From positions 11,919,166 to 11,983,165 of the forward strand of contig JABAKD010000006.1 in the NCBI GenBank assembly GCA_012845835.1: a stretch of DNA of 64,000 nt, given 5' to 3'. The translations under genes were made by a program, and so were the position numbers. This document shows positions 35,725-47,633 of the stretch, in pieces (the first letter of the stretch is position 1; the number at the start of each line of letters is the position of its first letter). Source of the stretch: Undaria pinnatifida. Lineage: Eukaryota > Sar > Phaeophyceae > Laminariales > Alariaceae. The notes beneath the pieces are model-generated. The model was not told the DNA's origin. It did no database searches and saw only the letters and a program-made list of their open reading frames with translations.

Positions 35725-35990
35725 TGGGGGGGTATTATTAATAATAATAGTAGTCCGTTTGACCACTTGCAAAAAAAGGTCGACCAACTGCTTACTAACC
35801 AAACTAAGCCTCGTAACACTTCCCCCCCCTGAAACGGCGGGATATCATAGCAGGTCGGCCGGATATACGGGCGGACCTATCAATATCCAAGCGGTTTCAT
35901 TTCTCGGGGATACCGGGAAGGAGAGTAATTTTCAAGTTCGGCATCATGGATGGGAAAAGTCTGAAAAGGTTTATTATTGTGGATGGTGGG
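35725..35990 (+). repeat. Dispersed repeat A, long copy
   Basis: The unit runs from the GTCCGTTTGACCACTTGC box through CTGAAACGGCGGGATA, CGGCCGGATATACGGGCGG and AAGCGGTTTCATTTC. A near-identical unit is at 37388-37605, with short copies at 36060-36145 and 39897-39962. Confidence 0.7.
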
Positions 35991-36055
35991 ATTCGAACCC
36001 ACGTCCCAAAAAAAACAGGGTCTGTCGACGACGCCATTTGTTACATTCGTAAGGG
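35985..36055 (-). mobile_element. tRNA-like head attached to dispersed repeat A, copy 1
   Basis: Minus strand: ATGGCGTCGTCGACAGACC then GTGGGTTCGAATCCCACC, which is a clear B-box/T-arm pair. The same unit occurs at 39829-39897. It abuts the repeat that begins with TGGGGTATTAGTCCGTTTGACC. Confidence 0.5.
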
Positions 36056-36059
36056 ATTA

Positions 36060-36145
36060 GTCTAGTGTGGGGTATTAGTCCTTTTGACCACCCTTGCAAA
36101 AGGTTAACCAATAGCTTACCCAAACTAAACCTTGTAATACCCTGG
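36060..36145 (+). repeat. Dispersed repeat A, short copy
   Basis: Contains GGGGTATTAGTCC, a TTGACCACC box and CCAATAGCTTACCCAAACTA, the left end of repeat A only. Confidence 0.6.
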
Positions 36146-36297
36146 TGACTGGGTCCTCCACGCCGGTGGTGTGGTAGAGAGCAATTGTTAAGATACGGCC
36201 TCGAAAGGCCACAGGTAGTATCCGAATTTGAAATCATTTGGATGGGTTTCGTATGATAAGGTTGGCGGTTTATATTCATTCGGGGAAGTTAGGAATT

Positions 36298-36323
36298 AGA
36301 TCGGAGGCACGCGCCTCCGATCT
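36298..36323. repeat. Perfect 26-bp inverted repeat
   Basis: Two 11-bp arms (AGATCGGAGGC and GCCTCCGATCT) around ACGC. It lies between copies of repeat A and may be an element end; it is not near a gene end. Confidence 0.6.
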
Positions 36324-36764
36324 CAGAAGCTATCCCGGGCTCTGGTGGAAATGAATAAAGCTACATCTCTAAAGCTACATCTCTACGAAGGAACGAAAGT
36401 GAGTACTCTCCGAGGACCTGCTCAATTGGCAGACCTGCAGGGGGCACTCTGTGCCCCCCACCTTTAATTTAACACAATCATAATTATATGACCGCTATAT
36501 ATTGTTGGGGGAAGCCGCCTTTTGTTCATCCCACGTTTTTTATGCGAGCAATTCCCCACGGTCGCGCCAAGCGATTTTGACCGCCATGTTATATCGGGAT
36601 ACCGCCTTATATAGGGATACCGCCTTATTGGGAGACCCCTACTACTACTACTGGTGTATCAAGTATCAAGTGTTCAACTTGCCCACGACGCCAAAAGTAC
36701 ACAGGGCATAGGCAAGATTCGAGAGTATGTTGTTCATGGACTACAAGCAGCAAGTAAGTAGTAT

Positions 36765-36892
36765 TAAAAGTAGTAGTAGTAGTAGTAGTAGTAGTCGTAG
36801 TAGTAGTAGTCGTAGTAGTAGTAGTCGTAGTAGTAGTCGTAGTAGTAGTAGTAGTGGTAGTAGTAGTAGTAGTAGCAGTAGTAGTAGTAGTG

Positions 36893-36926
<34 letters not shown>

Positions 36927-36955
36927 CAGTAGTCGTAGTAGTAGTAGTAGTAAAT
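36765..36955 (+). repeat. (AGT)n trinucleotide satellite
   Basis: About 190 bp of AGT triplets with AGC/CGT variants; the long poly-Thr and poly-Ser frames here are artefacts. Confidence 0.9.
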
Positions 36956-37202
36956 GACCGTCCCATGGTCATTGCGCTCAGTACGTCTTCCATGGAGTCA
37001 GGCATGAAGGTACCATCATCAACGTCCGATGTATAGGCAGCAAGGAAGGATGTACTCTTGTACTGCTAGTTAGTGGTATAGTACCATACACAATTAATAT
37101 ATGTGCAGTATGTCTCGTACAGTACATGTGAATAATGCCCGTCCGTGATGTGATGCGAGCTTTTTTTGATGAGGATAATACGTGTATCCTGCCTCTGCCT
37201 AC

Positions 37203-37206
37203 CAAA

Positions 37207-37245
<39 letters not shown>

Positions 37246-37262
37246 CACTACTACTATCAAAT
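37203..37262 (+). repeat. (TAC)n trinucleotide satellite
   Basis: About 18 TAC triplets with one interruption. It is the complement of the nearby AGT array at 36,765-36,955. Confidence 0.85.
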
Positions 37263-37387
37263 ACCACCACTACTAAACTGCTGATTAGAGTATGGTGTTC
37301 TTCATGGGGGCATCCCACACATCCTGCTATCTTTGATGTGTCGCAACATGTGAGCATGTAACCAGGGTATGAAATAAATGTTAAGGC

Positions 37388-37605
37388 ATCTAGTGGGGTA
37401 TTAGTCTGTTTGACCGCTTGCAAAAGGTCAACCAATAGCTTACACAAACTACGCCTTATAATACTCTCCCCCCCTGAAACGGCGGGATACCAGGTCGGCC
37501 GGATATACGGGCGGACCTGTCAGTACCCAAGCGGTTTCATTTCCTGGGGATACCGGGGAGAGTATTTTTCAAGATCGACATGGGGAAAGGCTGAAAAAGT
37601 TTATT
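37388..37605 (+). repeat. Dispersed repeat A, joined to repeat B
   Basis: Same order of boxes as 35725-35990. Here it runs directly into repeat B at about 37605, so the two may be parts of one larger element. Confidence 0.7.
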
Positions 37606-38560
37606 ATAAAAAATGAAAATACACTCCAGCTGTGAGATCGAAGATTTCGTCGACACTCATCTTTGCAAGCTGTGTGTGATACTCCGATCGCGTGTATTAC
37701 GAGTTGTGTGTCCTCATTAAGGATATAGGTCGGCGACTCCCCTTACAACTACAGTGCAGCTATCAGGGTCAACAGGGTGATGTTAGTCAGTCTGTGCGCG
37801 GAAACTATAAAACCCGTTTCTGAGGGGGACCAAATCTGATAGCTGTGGAGGGAAATGTATCCGTTTATCAAGTGAATCCTGTAAGTCGAATAACCGGTGA
37901 GGGGGGGGCGGAGTTTTGAAGGACGTGGGGGCCTGGTTTTGATCAAAAGCGAGCGGGGTTGGAGGGGGGGGGGGGAGGGGGGGGGGGGGGGGCGGACGGG
38001 CGGGCAATTTGTGCGTGGAAGCTATAAATCCTTGTAAGGGGATAAATCTGACGGTTTTGGGAAAGAAATATAAAAAAAAATGCGCCAGTTCATCATAGGG
38101 GGGGGTTGGGGCGGGGGTCGGGCGTGTGGGGCAGCTCAATCTGTGCGTGGAAACTATACATTATTTTGAGGGGGTAAATGTGACGGTTTTGAAAAGAATG
38201 CATCAGTTTATCATGTATGTCCTGGGGTAAGTCGTACAATCAGTGAGTAAAGAGAGGGCGGAGTGTTCGAGGGGGTGGGGGTGGGATGGGGTGGGGGGGT
38301 TTTGGGGAGGTGGGGGGTGGGGGCGGGGGGGGGTGGGGGGGGGGGAGGGGGCGGGGGGAAAGGAAGGGTTTTAGGTGAGGGTTTTGCTATACGTGTGGTG
38401 CTAGGTCTAGGCGATGGTCCGGGTGGTGGGGAAGAAGGGGGCGTTCGGGGCGGGGGGGGGGGGAAAGCAGCGGCATGGATGGCTCTAGAAAGAAAATGAG
38501 GTGATATCCAGTGCGTGAAGTGTTTATTCATCTGGCGGATTTCGATATTAGGTGGGGCGT
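37605..38560 (+). repeat. Dispersed repeat B with its downstream module, copy 3
   Basis: Starts ATGAAAATACACTCCAGCTG and repeats the family boxes. The sub-unit with GTGCGTGGAA(G/A)CTATAAATCC and CATCAGTTTATCATG is itself repeated in tandem between about 38,000 and 38,240. Confidence 0.7.
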
Positions 38561-39025
38561 TTGAGCAAGGGAGAGTGAGAAGGGGGAGATTTTTTAGGAG
38601 GTTTAGGTCACAAATAATATTCAAATACACTCCAGGTTTAGGTCACAAATAATATTCAAATACACTCCGGCTGTGAGATCAAAGATATATTGGGGCTTGC
38701 TATACGCGTGGTGCTAGGTCTAGGCGATCGTGCGGGTGGTTGGAAAAGAGGGGGCGTTGGAGGAGGGGTTTGAGGGGAGTGGGGGGAAAGAATGAAAACT
38801 ACGTCATGGATGGTCAGAAACATAATGACGTGATATCAACTGCGTATAGGTGTTTATTACTCTGGTCGATTTCGATTGTGAGTGGGGCGTTTGGACAAAC
38901 AAGGCGGAAAGGGGGGGGGGGGGGAGGGATCGGGGGAGGGGGGGGGGGGGGGAAGGGGGGGGGGGGGGTTGAACAAGAGGGATCGGGGAAGGGGGAGGGG
39001 AGGGGGGGGGCGGGGGGCGGGACAT
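37958..39025 (+). repeat. Cluster of long G-runs
   Basis: Many runs of 6-14 G (for example 37,967-37,992, 38,320-38,360, 38,905-38,970 and 39,000-39,020) are embedded in repeat B modules. Such sequence can form G-quadruplexes, and it yields artificial Pro/Gly-rich frames. Confidence 0.8.
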
Positions 39026-39125
39026 TTCAATATGTGCACGGAAACTATAAATCCTTAAAGGGGACAAACCTGATGATCGTAGCAAGAAGACATCCCTTTA
39101 TATCATCTGCCTGGTAATGTTTACT
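38620..39125 (+). repeat. Fragments of repeat B downstream module with G-runs
   Basis: Partial copies: the phrase GGTTTAGGTCACAAATAATA is repeated at about 38,600 and 38,635, followed by the GTGCTAGGTCTAGGCGAT box and long G-runs. The stretch ends with an ACTATAAATCC sub-unit. Confidence 0.6.
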
Positions 39126-39239
39126 ATTCTAGAAAAGGTTTGATGTTAGATGCAGTATGCAACCCAGTGTTTAAGTGTAGTAAATAACGTGTTAAATCTT
39201 CATAATTTGTTGTTGAACATGGATCGAAAGCTAGAATAT

Positions 39240-39600
39240 TTTATATAATATTTGTAGTTATCATTATTTTCTGATATCGCTAATTAATTATAAGAAAGAG
39301 ATACGTATTGCCAAATACAACAGACGAGGTGATGTGGTCATGCACTGTTTGTCACCATCATATAGTTACCATCATTTTCTGACATCGCTAATTATGCGAA
39401 AGAGATAATCATTGCCAAATACAACATGCGAGGTGATGTGGCCATGCACTGTCTCCGCCATTGAGCACTAGAGGGAAAGATGCGAATCGTCAGTGTTTTT
39501 AAGGAACGCTTGGTATACATGCGCTCAATTACGTTACCTCGTTAGTCATACTTGGTATACACGCGCTCAATTATGTTACCTCGTTAGTCATACTTCGCTT
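39240..39600 (+). repeat. Two adjacent tandem duplications
   Basis: A unit of about 115 bp (TTTTCTGATATCGCTAATTA to GTGGTCATGCACTG) occurs twice between 39,255 and 39,460. A 45-bp unit (TTGGTATACATGCGCTCAAT) occurs twice at 39,510-39,595. Confidence 0.75.
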
Positions 39601-39828
39601 GGAGTAGGTTGGGAGGCGATCATGCGGACGGTATGTACGAAATACCCTACGTAATGGGTTGGTAAGGTGGTTTACCGCAATTTTAACGCATCTGCCTGTG
39701 CTTCCTTTTCAAATTATTATTGTCTCAAATGTACGATTTCACGCCCCTGATTTTTACCGTGCCGCTGTGGGGCTTTGAGGTCGCCAATTCTAAGACAAAG
39801 ATACATCTTACAAATACATTTATTATGG

Positions 39829-39897
39829 TGGATGTGGGGCTCGAACCCACGACCCCAAAAACCCATGGTCTGTCCACGACGCCATTTGTTAAGGTTT
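39829..39897 (-). mobile_element. tRNA-like head attached to dispersed repeat A, copy 2
   Basis: Minus strand: ATGGCGTCGTGGACAGACC then GTGGGTTCGAGCCCCAC. The T-arm is intact while the 5' acceptor half does not pair. It adjoins another copy of dispersed repeat A starting at about 39900. Confidence 0.5.
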
Positions 39898-39962
39898 CAA
39901 TGGGGTATTAGACCGTTTGACCACTTGCACCAATAGCTTACCCAAACTAAACCTTATACGAA
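39897..39962 (+). repeat. Dispersed repeat A, short copy
   Basis: Starts TGGGGTATTAGACCGTTTGACC and ends after CTTACCCAAACTAAACCTT; truncated relative to the long copies. Confidence 0.6.
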
Positions 39963-40105
39963 CAGAAATGAAATATGCAGTGAGGCGCAAACAGCCGACG
40001 TTTTTATTTGTTTCAACCGTCCCATATCCGTCCCATCCATGATATATATATATATCTGTTGTCTTTGCACTTTTTCTCCAAGTCTTCATTTTCGTAGCTG
40101 TTAGA

Positions 40106-41775
40106 CTCCCCCCCCCCCGTGTTTGATATGTTACAAGGAGCTGCACAGGGATGTACACTGTCACCCAATCTATTCAAGGTACATATTGATGAAATGATAG
40201 TAGTAGCAGTCGAAGCAGCAAAGGAAGGAGTCACGATTGGGGAAGATACGGTGTCAGGGTTGATGTTTGCGGATGATTTCGTGGGAATATCAGAAACACC
40301 CGGAGGACCGCAGCAGAAGAAACAGATTATTGATAGAGAATGCACTATAGAGTACACTAGGAAATAGAGAGTGACAGCGAACGAACGCAAAAAGTGCGCT
40401 GTAGTTGTATGTAACGAAGATAATATAAGGTGAATCAGGTAACTTTAAAATTGAAGTGGAGAGAAGATCACCTACTGATCGTAGTCCAGCATATATAATA
40501 CGCACCTTGGCGAATAGAGATCTCAAAGGGACTGCTCTTCTTGGGATGCACACATAGCGAAAGTAATAGGAAAGGGTAAGCCACAAGTAGGCAAGATGGA
40601 TGCGATCCTAACAGACTCGCACCTTGACACCAGGATCAAAATAATATGTGCCCTGATGAATGTGATTGTACCAAAAAGTATGCAGGAGAAGTACGGGAAG
40701 GGAACGCGAAATTCGAAAAACAACTGGAAACAAACAGCAGACAGTGCAGATGGCAGCAGCTGAAAGTATACTATTAATAGGATGCTCAAAAGTACGCAGC
40801 AGACGAATACCTAAGGATGTGCAATGTGCAATGTGGTATGTGGTATGCCGCGCGGATCTTGGAGGGTAGTTTTTACGCTCTCTCTCTCATCTCATTGGCC
40901 GAGGGCTATGTGGATGTCCGCAGATCGGAATAATAGTTTAGTCTAAAGGAATTTCGAAAAGCGGCGCAGCCGCGTTCTTAAGGGCGACCAGATCGCTAGG
41001 TAATCTCGAAAAAAGATTGCCAGCCATACATAGTTGATAGGGCTAAATGAATGGGAGAAAATAACAAAGGGCGAGCTGGAATAAGATGGGATAACGTAGT
41101 CGAGAACATTAGGAAGGAGAGGGGGTAGGAGGAGACCAAGAAGAGGTACTGCTACTCTCTAGCGAGAAGTTTGGCGGGTACAAGACACAAGTAAATGGAA
41201 TAATAGAAGAAAGGGTTGAAGGTTAGCGCTAAGAAATAAGGTGATCGAGGAGAAACACTTAATAATATATACGATGTATTTGCACGGCCCAGTGGACTAC
41301 GCGAAAAAGCGGAAACTGCGATTTCGTGTAGGGGACTTGGACCTAAGAAATATATACTTCGAAGTATATACCAGTAAACGGGAGGAAGAGGACATGGATG
41401 CACATATGTGCCCGTGTGGCACATTAGAGCAGGACTCACATAGTAGAAGAATGTGAAGCATACAAGGAGGAACGGGACGCGTTAGAGGAGATGAGGAAAT
41501 TAGACGGATGTGACGTGGAAGAGTTCGGTAGACAAGAGTAGCGAGAAAACGATCGCTATCCTAGGAGATAGATGGAGGCCGCAGACGGCGAAACAGGACG
41601 GGGATGGGATAAGCAAACAGTTTTATGTAATATACGGAAAAAGCGTAATGAGCGCCCAAACGTTTGAGGTGTCTCCATTATGAGTAGGAACGGTACTCCG
41701 TCTCGAAAGGGATGTGTGGTCAATGGTCAAATGACGAAGGCAAGCAAACAAATGAGTACGCCCCCTCCCCCCCCG
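40106..41775 (+). pseudogene. Degenerate LINE-type retroelement (RT to 3' end)
   Basis: The frame at 40119-40367 reads GAAQGCTLSPNLFKVHIDEM and later TVSGLMFADDFVGISE, the RT fingers/palm motifs with the FADD catalytic core. Downstream, in broken frames, follow KVIGKGKPQVGKMDAILTDS, LRFRVGDLDLR, a CPCG...H cysteine motif near 41407, and CVVNGQMTKASK near 41715. Several stop codons and shifts occur, and the 5' end starts after a C-run, so this is a 5'-truncated dead copy. Confidence 0.75.
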
Positions 41776-42769
41776 GCAATGTTTGATTGAAGTATGTTTA
41801 GGGCGGACAACAAAATACATTGGTTCACACACACGTTGACATCTACCCTGTCAGATGGGGGAACATATGCACATCATATGCTGCTTGCTGCGCATGCTGT
41901 CGACATGTCTACCCTTACCCTTCTTGGCGCTGCCGACGACAACACCAAGCGAGGGCAATCTATTCCAAGATTCCACGACGAAAGAGGATACACGTTCTTT
42001 GGCGAGAACGGAATAGGAGCTACTGGTGTTCGGTAACGAATACAAGGGACATCGACTTCTAGGACCCTCAATTAATCTTGACTGTACCGCAGCCAACGCT
42101 TTGCGTTGCCCTGCCGTTCCCCAGTGTACCTTAAAAACCCTTCGTTAGGTCGGACGCACGACGAGGGTCGTATCTCATCAGGCTCCACGCACCAGAGACT
42201 CGGAAGGTCGGTTGTCACAACACTTTGTACAAATAGACAGTGCAAACGTTGTACTTGTAATAATTCTAAATCGTATACCAGGTACGACGTAAAATGAAAC
42301 AGATCTTGACCCTGGCAGAAAGACATGTCGTGCCCGCAGCAATGCAAAACTGACCCAACTCTAATTCCAAGCCGTTCGTCACCAAAATGTGGGCGCTGTT
42401 CTAAAGGGGCCAGCACCGTCGATGCACTTAAACATCGCCGACATTCAACAATCAATCGCCCAATCAGATTTATCTAAGCTCTACATACTTGCGTCGTTGC
42501 GCCCGGTGCCCTCTTTCCCGAAGGCCGAGATTCAAAAAACAATTGAAGACTATGTAACAAACAGCACGAAAGACTAAAGCTCACAAGAGACAAAAGCTCG
42601 TGTGTTCTGGTCTATCACACCGTGGTGTCACAAAAGAGGCAGACGCCCAAACACAGCAGAGCTGACAAAATGAATCCTACCCCCCAGGTCATGATGTCCC
42701 CCCGGCACACGTTGATCGGGAGTCACCTCTGCCTTCTTTCTGCAATATGTGATCACAAGGGCTCGTCAG

Positions 42770-42900
42770 GGCTCAATCTGTTGCTATTGCATCCCCGGGT
42801 CTCCCATCATACACCTTCGAGTTTCCTGGTGGACACAGAGTACTGGGCGATACGTGTAACAGATTGCTGATGCTGCTGTAGAACAACGCACACAGCGACG
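42770..42900 (+). repeat. Dispersed repeat D
   Basis: Shares GCATCCCCGGGT, GATGCTGCTGTAGAACA and CGCACACAGCGACG with the other members of repeat D. Confidence 0.45.
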
Positions 42901-43320
42901 TAACACCGTAACACCGGATGAGCTCTGACGGGCCCTGACGACAAAAAATCGCAACGACCAAGAGCAGCATCGTCTATCATACCACGACGAGGCAACTTCC
43001 ACGGCAGACGTCCAATCCTGGTTCATGTATCCTACAAGGTGGAAACAATTCAAGATACAGTACGAGTAACGGACGGCAGTACGATGGTGGGCCCTCCTTT
43101 GCTCTAGTGTGGTGCCTTGCGAGACGACAATACAATACCCGCACTAACGCGGGACCCCGTACTATCCCGGGATAGTATTAATAATACGGTACTCTGAAGG
43201 ATGAGGCCGTAACAGGCGATTTTCACCGCACTACGCTGACGCTCCGCACTAAGTGGTACCTACCGCACTAACAAGGGCCACCTCTGTAGCAGTGCTTATT
43301 TCCAGTCTAGGTGGTAGTAT

Positions 43321-46297
43321 TTATAGGTCTCCCTTGACAATGATGGACTCGATCAGCCAGCAGTTCGTTTTCGCGTCCAAAGTGAGGTAAACGCTGACGG
43401 GATGCCAGCTCCCTGTCATGCTGTGCAAAAAAGCGAGTCGGACGTCAATGGCATAGAGGCAATGACAAGATTGGTCAAGGAGACGACCCGTGGCTTCGAA
43501 GTCAGACGCAACGGTCAAGCGCGTGCTACGTCAGGTGCAGCAGATACTGTAGCGTCCGACTTTTGTGAGGCTCCTGGCTTGTGAGCGCTATCCCGTTCAC
43601 GCCAACAACCAACTTTGGGCAAAATTGCAAGATGAACACGATACACGATCCCATGGGGTACCTTTCTAACGAATAAAGCTGCATACTACACATCGGGTCC
43701 AAAGAAAAAGCGTCGAACATTAATAGCACAGCGGCAGCAAGAAAGCGCGATGGACAATAGCGGCACAGGGTCAGTCAATAAAACGCGTCTGGCATTAGCG
43801 GCACAGCGGCAACACCAAGACTGGTCAAGGAGACAACGCGCGGCTTGTAGTTCAAGAGACGGATACCCACCCCTCCACCCCTCCACACCGCAGCTCAGCA
43901 CTAATAGGAGTCCGGAGCCAGTATCACTGTATACCCGGCAACATACGTAGATCCAGATCAAAGAAACAAACAAATACAAAGATACATATGAACATAATGT
44001 GGTGACCTTCCCAGGTCTCGCATGCATGCATGCATAGTAGTTGGACACCCAGGAGTATATGCCAGGATGGCCCCCATTCGCCACAGGCAGCAATAACAGA
44101 CCCAAGGGTCATCCGGCCCTCGCGACGCTGTGGTATCCCGTATTGCCACGACAATATTTGAACGAACAGCGCACGTTAGGTACTAGGGTCACCCAATACC
44201 GCTCGCCATGATGAGTAATTCAACGAGCAACGTAGCCATCCATTATTGTCAGCCATGATTAGTTCAATGTGTTGATCAATAGGAAGCATCGTTGGATGGT
44301 CATGCAGCCAGTTGTCACTTCCTCGTAATGACTTCCCTGTAAGTTATTGGTACAGTTCACATCAACACTCACCATGCAAAACTCAACGGTGAGCGTTTGG
44401 TAATATTTCAACAACTTCAGCGCTCAGACAAGCCCTACACATATACCTGGTACGGTTAATTCTGCAGTGCAGTCCGTACGACCTGGAGAGCTGGTCACCT
44501 AACGAAATTAAGCGACCACAGGATTTCAAAGGGATGGGATTGGCGGTAGCGACGCGACGGGACGGTACCACCTAAAAGCAGCAAAATACGAATGTATCCC
44601 GAATACAAAGCATTGCTGATCTTCTCACGTGTCTTTGAGCTTGAGAGGCTGGAAGGCCTTGTTCTTCTTCTTCCCCCCCGACAACGTCAACGGCCTGCAA
44701 CACAACCGAAAAAAGGGTTTTTGAACAACGCAATTTTGACGGGGTCGGAAAAACAGCGCCCATGGCGTGCTGCAAAAAACGTTTTGAACCCCCAAGTATA
44801 GATCTTGTGGTGCCAATTAGTCCGGGTACCGTGCTCGACGTAACCGTTATTGCAATGCAATGGTTGTACCTGAAAGGATAAGCTCCACCCAGACAACCGC
44901 AGACTTGTTTCATTGCTATTTCAGCGTATAATATAGCAGGCCTTGCTGACAGGCCGGGTGCTCGAGTCTATGTCATAACCCTTTGGCACCCAAAAAGGCT
45001 GGGGAAAAAATTGTGTCATATTTTCAACAGAAAATATGCAACATCGCTCGCGCCGTGTATGTTGCACGACAGCTTACTTAGTTTGCATTCACATCAACAT
45101 CTGGTTCTCGAATGCGTTCGTGCAGCCTCTGCTCAATGTGAGCCCCCTGCCGACATATATGCCCAGAAGCAATGCTGTCTAATGACGGTAGCATAGCGGT
45201 GCGATGGACGTCAGTTTCAAAAACAAAACGTTACGAGCGCTTGCAAACACCGCAAGCCAAACGCCCGTAACCGATGCTCGTTTTTTGGCTAATGACCGTC
45301 ATTAGACACCTTATCTCATGAGTATCCCCGAAGTGCACTCTTGGCGCGCCCTCGCCACGACTGACCTTGGGTATGCAATAGCGTCCCAGTGCATGAAGGC
45401 ACGGTTCCGGTTTTCTGCGAGATACCGAGCTACACCCTCCATTTCGACCCCGTGCATGGCCGACGAAGGCGACAAGAAGCGGATGAATACCTGTCGGTTG
45501 AGCCGTCAGCGGTTGCCGATAAAAGCGGCATAATTCACGCGACAAACGATTAAAAAAACGGCAGTATCGACCACTCAAACCCCGTGCATTGGCCGACGAA
45601 GGCGATGTGAAGCGGATGAATACCCGTCGATTGAGCAACTGCCGAGCAAGGCGGTAAACACCACGCGACAAGCAATAAAAAAATGAAAATGAAAGACACT
45701 GGGGTTCTCGATTTAAGAGCCCCTCGGAGTACGCTAATGATCCCGCTCATATTTCTTATCTCCGTGCCGCTCTTGTCTTAGAGTGGGCATCATGTAAGTA
45801 AGTGTTGATATAGGCGTCACAAGACGTGACATGCCGATTTGACCACTCTTAAGTCCGTGTTCTCTTACTGTGGACGCTCTTAAATCGGGCGCTCCACTGT
45901 ACCTGTACGGCGACGATTTCAATATAACCTATTAAGCTACCAGCGCATAGTGCTGGAGAAGGAACCTCGCGGTTAAAAGAACTCGTGTGCGAGGTATTGG
46001 TCCTGTGGTCTCCTTCACGGTAACGCAGTTCGGACGATGCTGTATTCTGCTCGCAGCGCAACCTGCCTAGTTAAGTCCAGGGCCAGCGACCATACCGAGG
46101 AACATCTTCCTACAGCGGGGACACAGCATACTGAAGTTAATACTACTAAACACCATTTCGCCGACGAACGACGGTGCGACACGCGCACAAGGCAACCAAC
46201 CTACGTGCTGTGCTCGGAACCGGTATCTCACCTCCACCCCGTGGTTGTGGTACGGGTGGTCGTTTTTCTTCAGGGCCTCCAAAACCGAAGTCACCAC
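43321..46297 (-). CDS. Small conserved-looking protein, C-terminal four exons (5' end not resolved)
   Basis: Exons in transcript order: 46297-46232, 45490-45366, 44694-44629, 43420-43321 (TAA at 43323-43321). Together they give 118 codons plus stop, with phases 0/2/2 matching at each junction and good donors (GTGAGA, GTCAGT, GTGAGA). The product runs VVTSVLEALKKNDHPYHNHG, then a region with MEGVARYLAENRNRAFMHWD, then KKNKAFQPLKLKDT, then TGSWHPVSVYLTLDAKTNCW and LIES near the end. The order of an 'ALxxND-P--NxG' helix and a final 'W-x-V-x-V-x-L...CWLI' beta strand resembles small NTF2-like domains of unknown function in plants and algae, but I do not recognise a named family with certainty. 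It lacks a visible start codon; an upstream exon may lie near 47688-47634. The next gene upstream on this strand is the 226-aa gene at 49.9 kb. Confidence 0.62.
45555..45690 (-). repeat. Copy of the 45.4-kb exon acceptor edge
   Basis: A unit of about 125 bp copies the start of the exon at 45,490. The copy reads VFIRFTSPSSAN, against VFIRFLSPSSAM in the exon. It lies upstream of the exon on the minus strand. Confidence 0.75.
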
Positions 46298-47164
46298 CTG
46301 AACAGTCAAACATGCAAACATCGGACGGATCAGATCCCTAGTGATAATCTATATGATATGTCTTTCTGAGCATCTATATGATACGTCTTTCTGAGCAGAC
46401 AGGTCCCGTAGTAATCCATTAAAACGATCTTCATCGCCTATACCTCATATTGCCGGGCGAGGGTCGGACGATCTGACTTATGTAGTCATCTTTCTGCCTG
46501 GGTTGGACCCGAACTACACGGATCCTACCCAATATATGATAACGCCGCACATACCATCCACACATATCATATCATATCATATGATATCATCTACAGCAGG
46601 TTTTCTACTTACTAACGTTGATTTTTCCGATGTGTGCAATCCTTGTTATTTGCTGTGTTAATTGGGCAAACTACTTAATCGAAATAGATATTTTGCAATG
46701 TGCCATGTGCGGGCAAGCGATTGGGCGACTGCTATACTGCAGTAAGGTGAAAAGTCGCAGCATCGACATCGACACGCTCCAAACAGGACGTTCTAAAACC
46801 AGATCGAACTCGTGCACCGTTGTCCGCGCCAACGGAGACCTAAAAAGAACATTCAGACCTAATAAGCAAATACTACTGCTAAAAAGTACGTAATACGCCC
46901 ACCAGAAGAGAGGTTGGTAACGTAACAACCACCACGTGCCGTACAGTGGTAGCTTGGCCACGTCCGGCCGGCCGGTCTTGAGTTTACTCTACCATGGCGC
47001 CCTCTTCCCTCTGCGAGCAGCAGTCGTGTGGTGAACTAGCCCAATGACTACCAGGGCTTGTCGGGGGTCGGATTTTCTTCTCGCGGGTCGGGTTGGGCCA
47101 GGGTGATCCGACCTGATCCGACTCGATCCGTGACAATATAAAACCTCTTGACCTGACCCGAGAA

Positions 47165-47285
47165 TTACCCTGATAATCGCCTAGGTAGACTTTTCGGGTT
47201 CTATTGTTCGCGCTGAAAACAAAAAGCCCTTATAATCGTCTAGGTAGACTTCTCCCGAAGGTTCTATTGTTCGCGCTGCTTTCAG
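47165..47285 (+). repeat. Tandem duplication
   Basis: ATAATCGCCTAGGTAGACTT followed by TTCTATTGTTCGCGCTG occurs at 47,173 and again, as ATAATCGTCTAGGTAGACTT, at 47,232. Confidence 0.7.
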
Positions 47286-47633
47286 CGCCGTTGCATCCTT
47301 TTGCACCATGCCAAACGATAAATACATGGTATGGTAACCATTTTAACCCTTGCCGAACCCTTGCCGGACTTCAGAGGGATACAAAATTGACGGGAAAAAA
47401 CAAAACGATTACGACAGCATCGACCTTTGGACGCAACGAGGGCCCCTTGGCTATGGGGTGGTACCTTCGCGTCTGAAATGCTAAAAATGCAACAAGCTGC
47501 GCGGTATGATCCTGCTCGAACTGCACAAGCTGCGCGGAAGCCTGGTCGGCACCGGCCACACATCACCGGCTGTAATGTGAGCACTGTACGGTGGGTCGGG
47601 GTCCCTAACGAGATTGCTACCTTCAGCTTTCAC

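Noticed and set aside
36625-37005. 126-codon poly-Thr frame and antisense poly-Ser frame
   Set aside because: Translation of the AGT/TAC satellite.
38263-39117. Gly/Pro-rich frames of 60-125 codons
   Set aside because: Caused by G-run tracts.
44830-44869. Candidate 40-nt exon between the 45.4-kb and 44.7-kb exons of the small minus-strand gene
   Set aside because: The 45.4-kb exon joins the 44.7-kb exon directly in phase 2, so no extra exon is needed and inserting it would break the frame.
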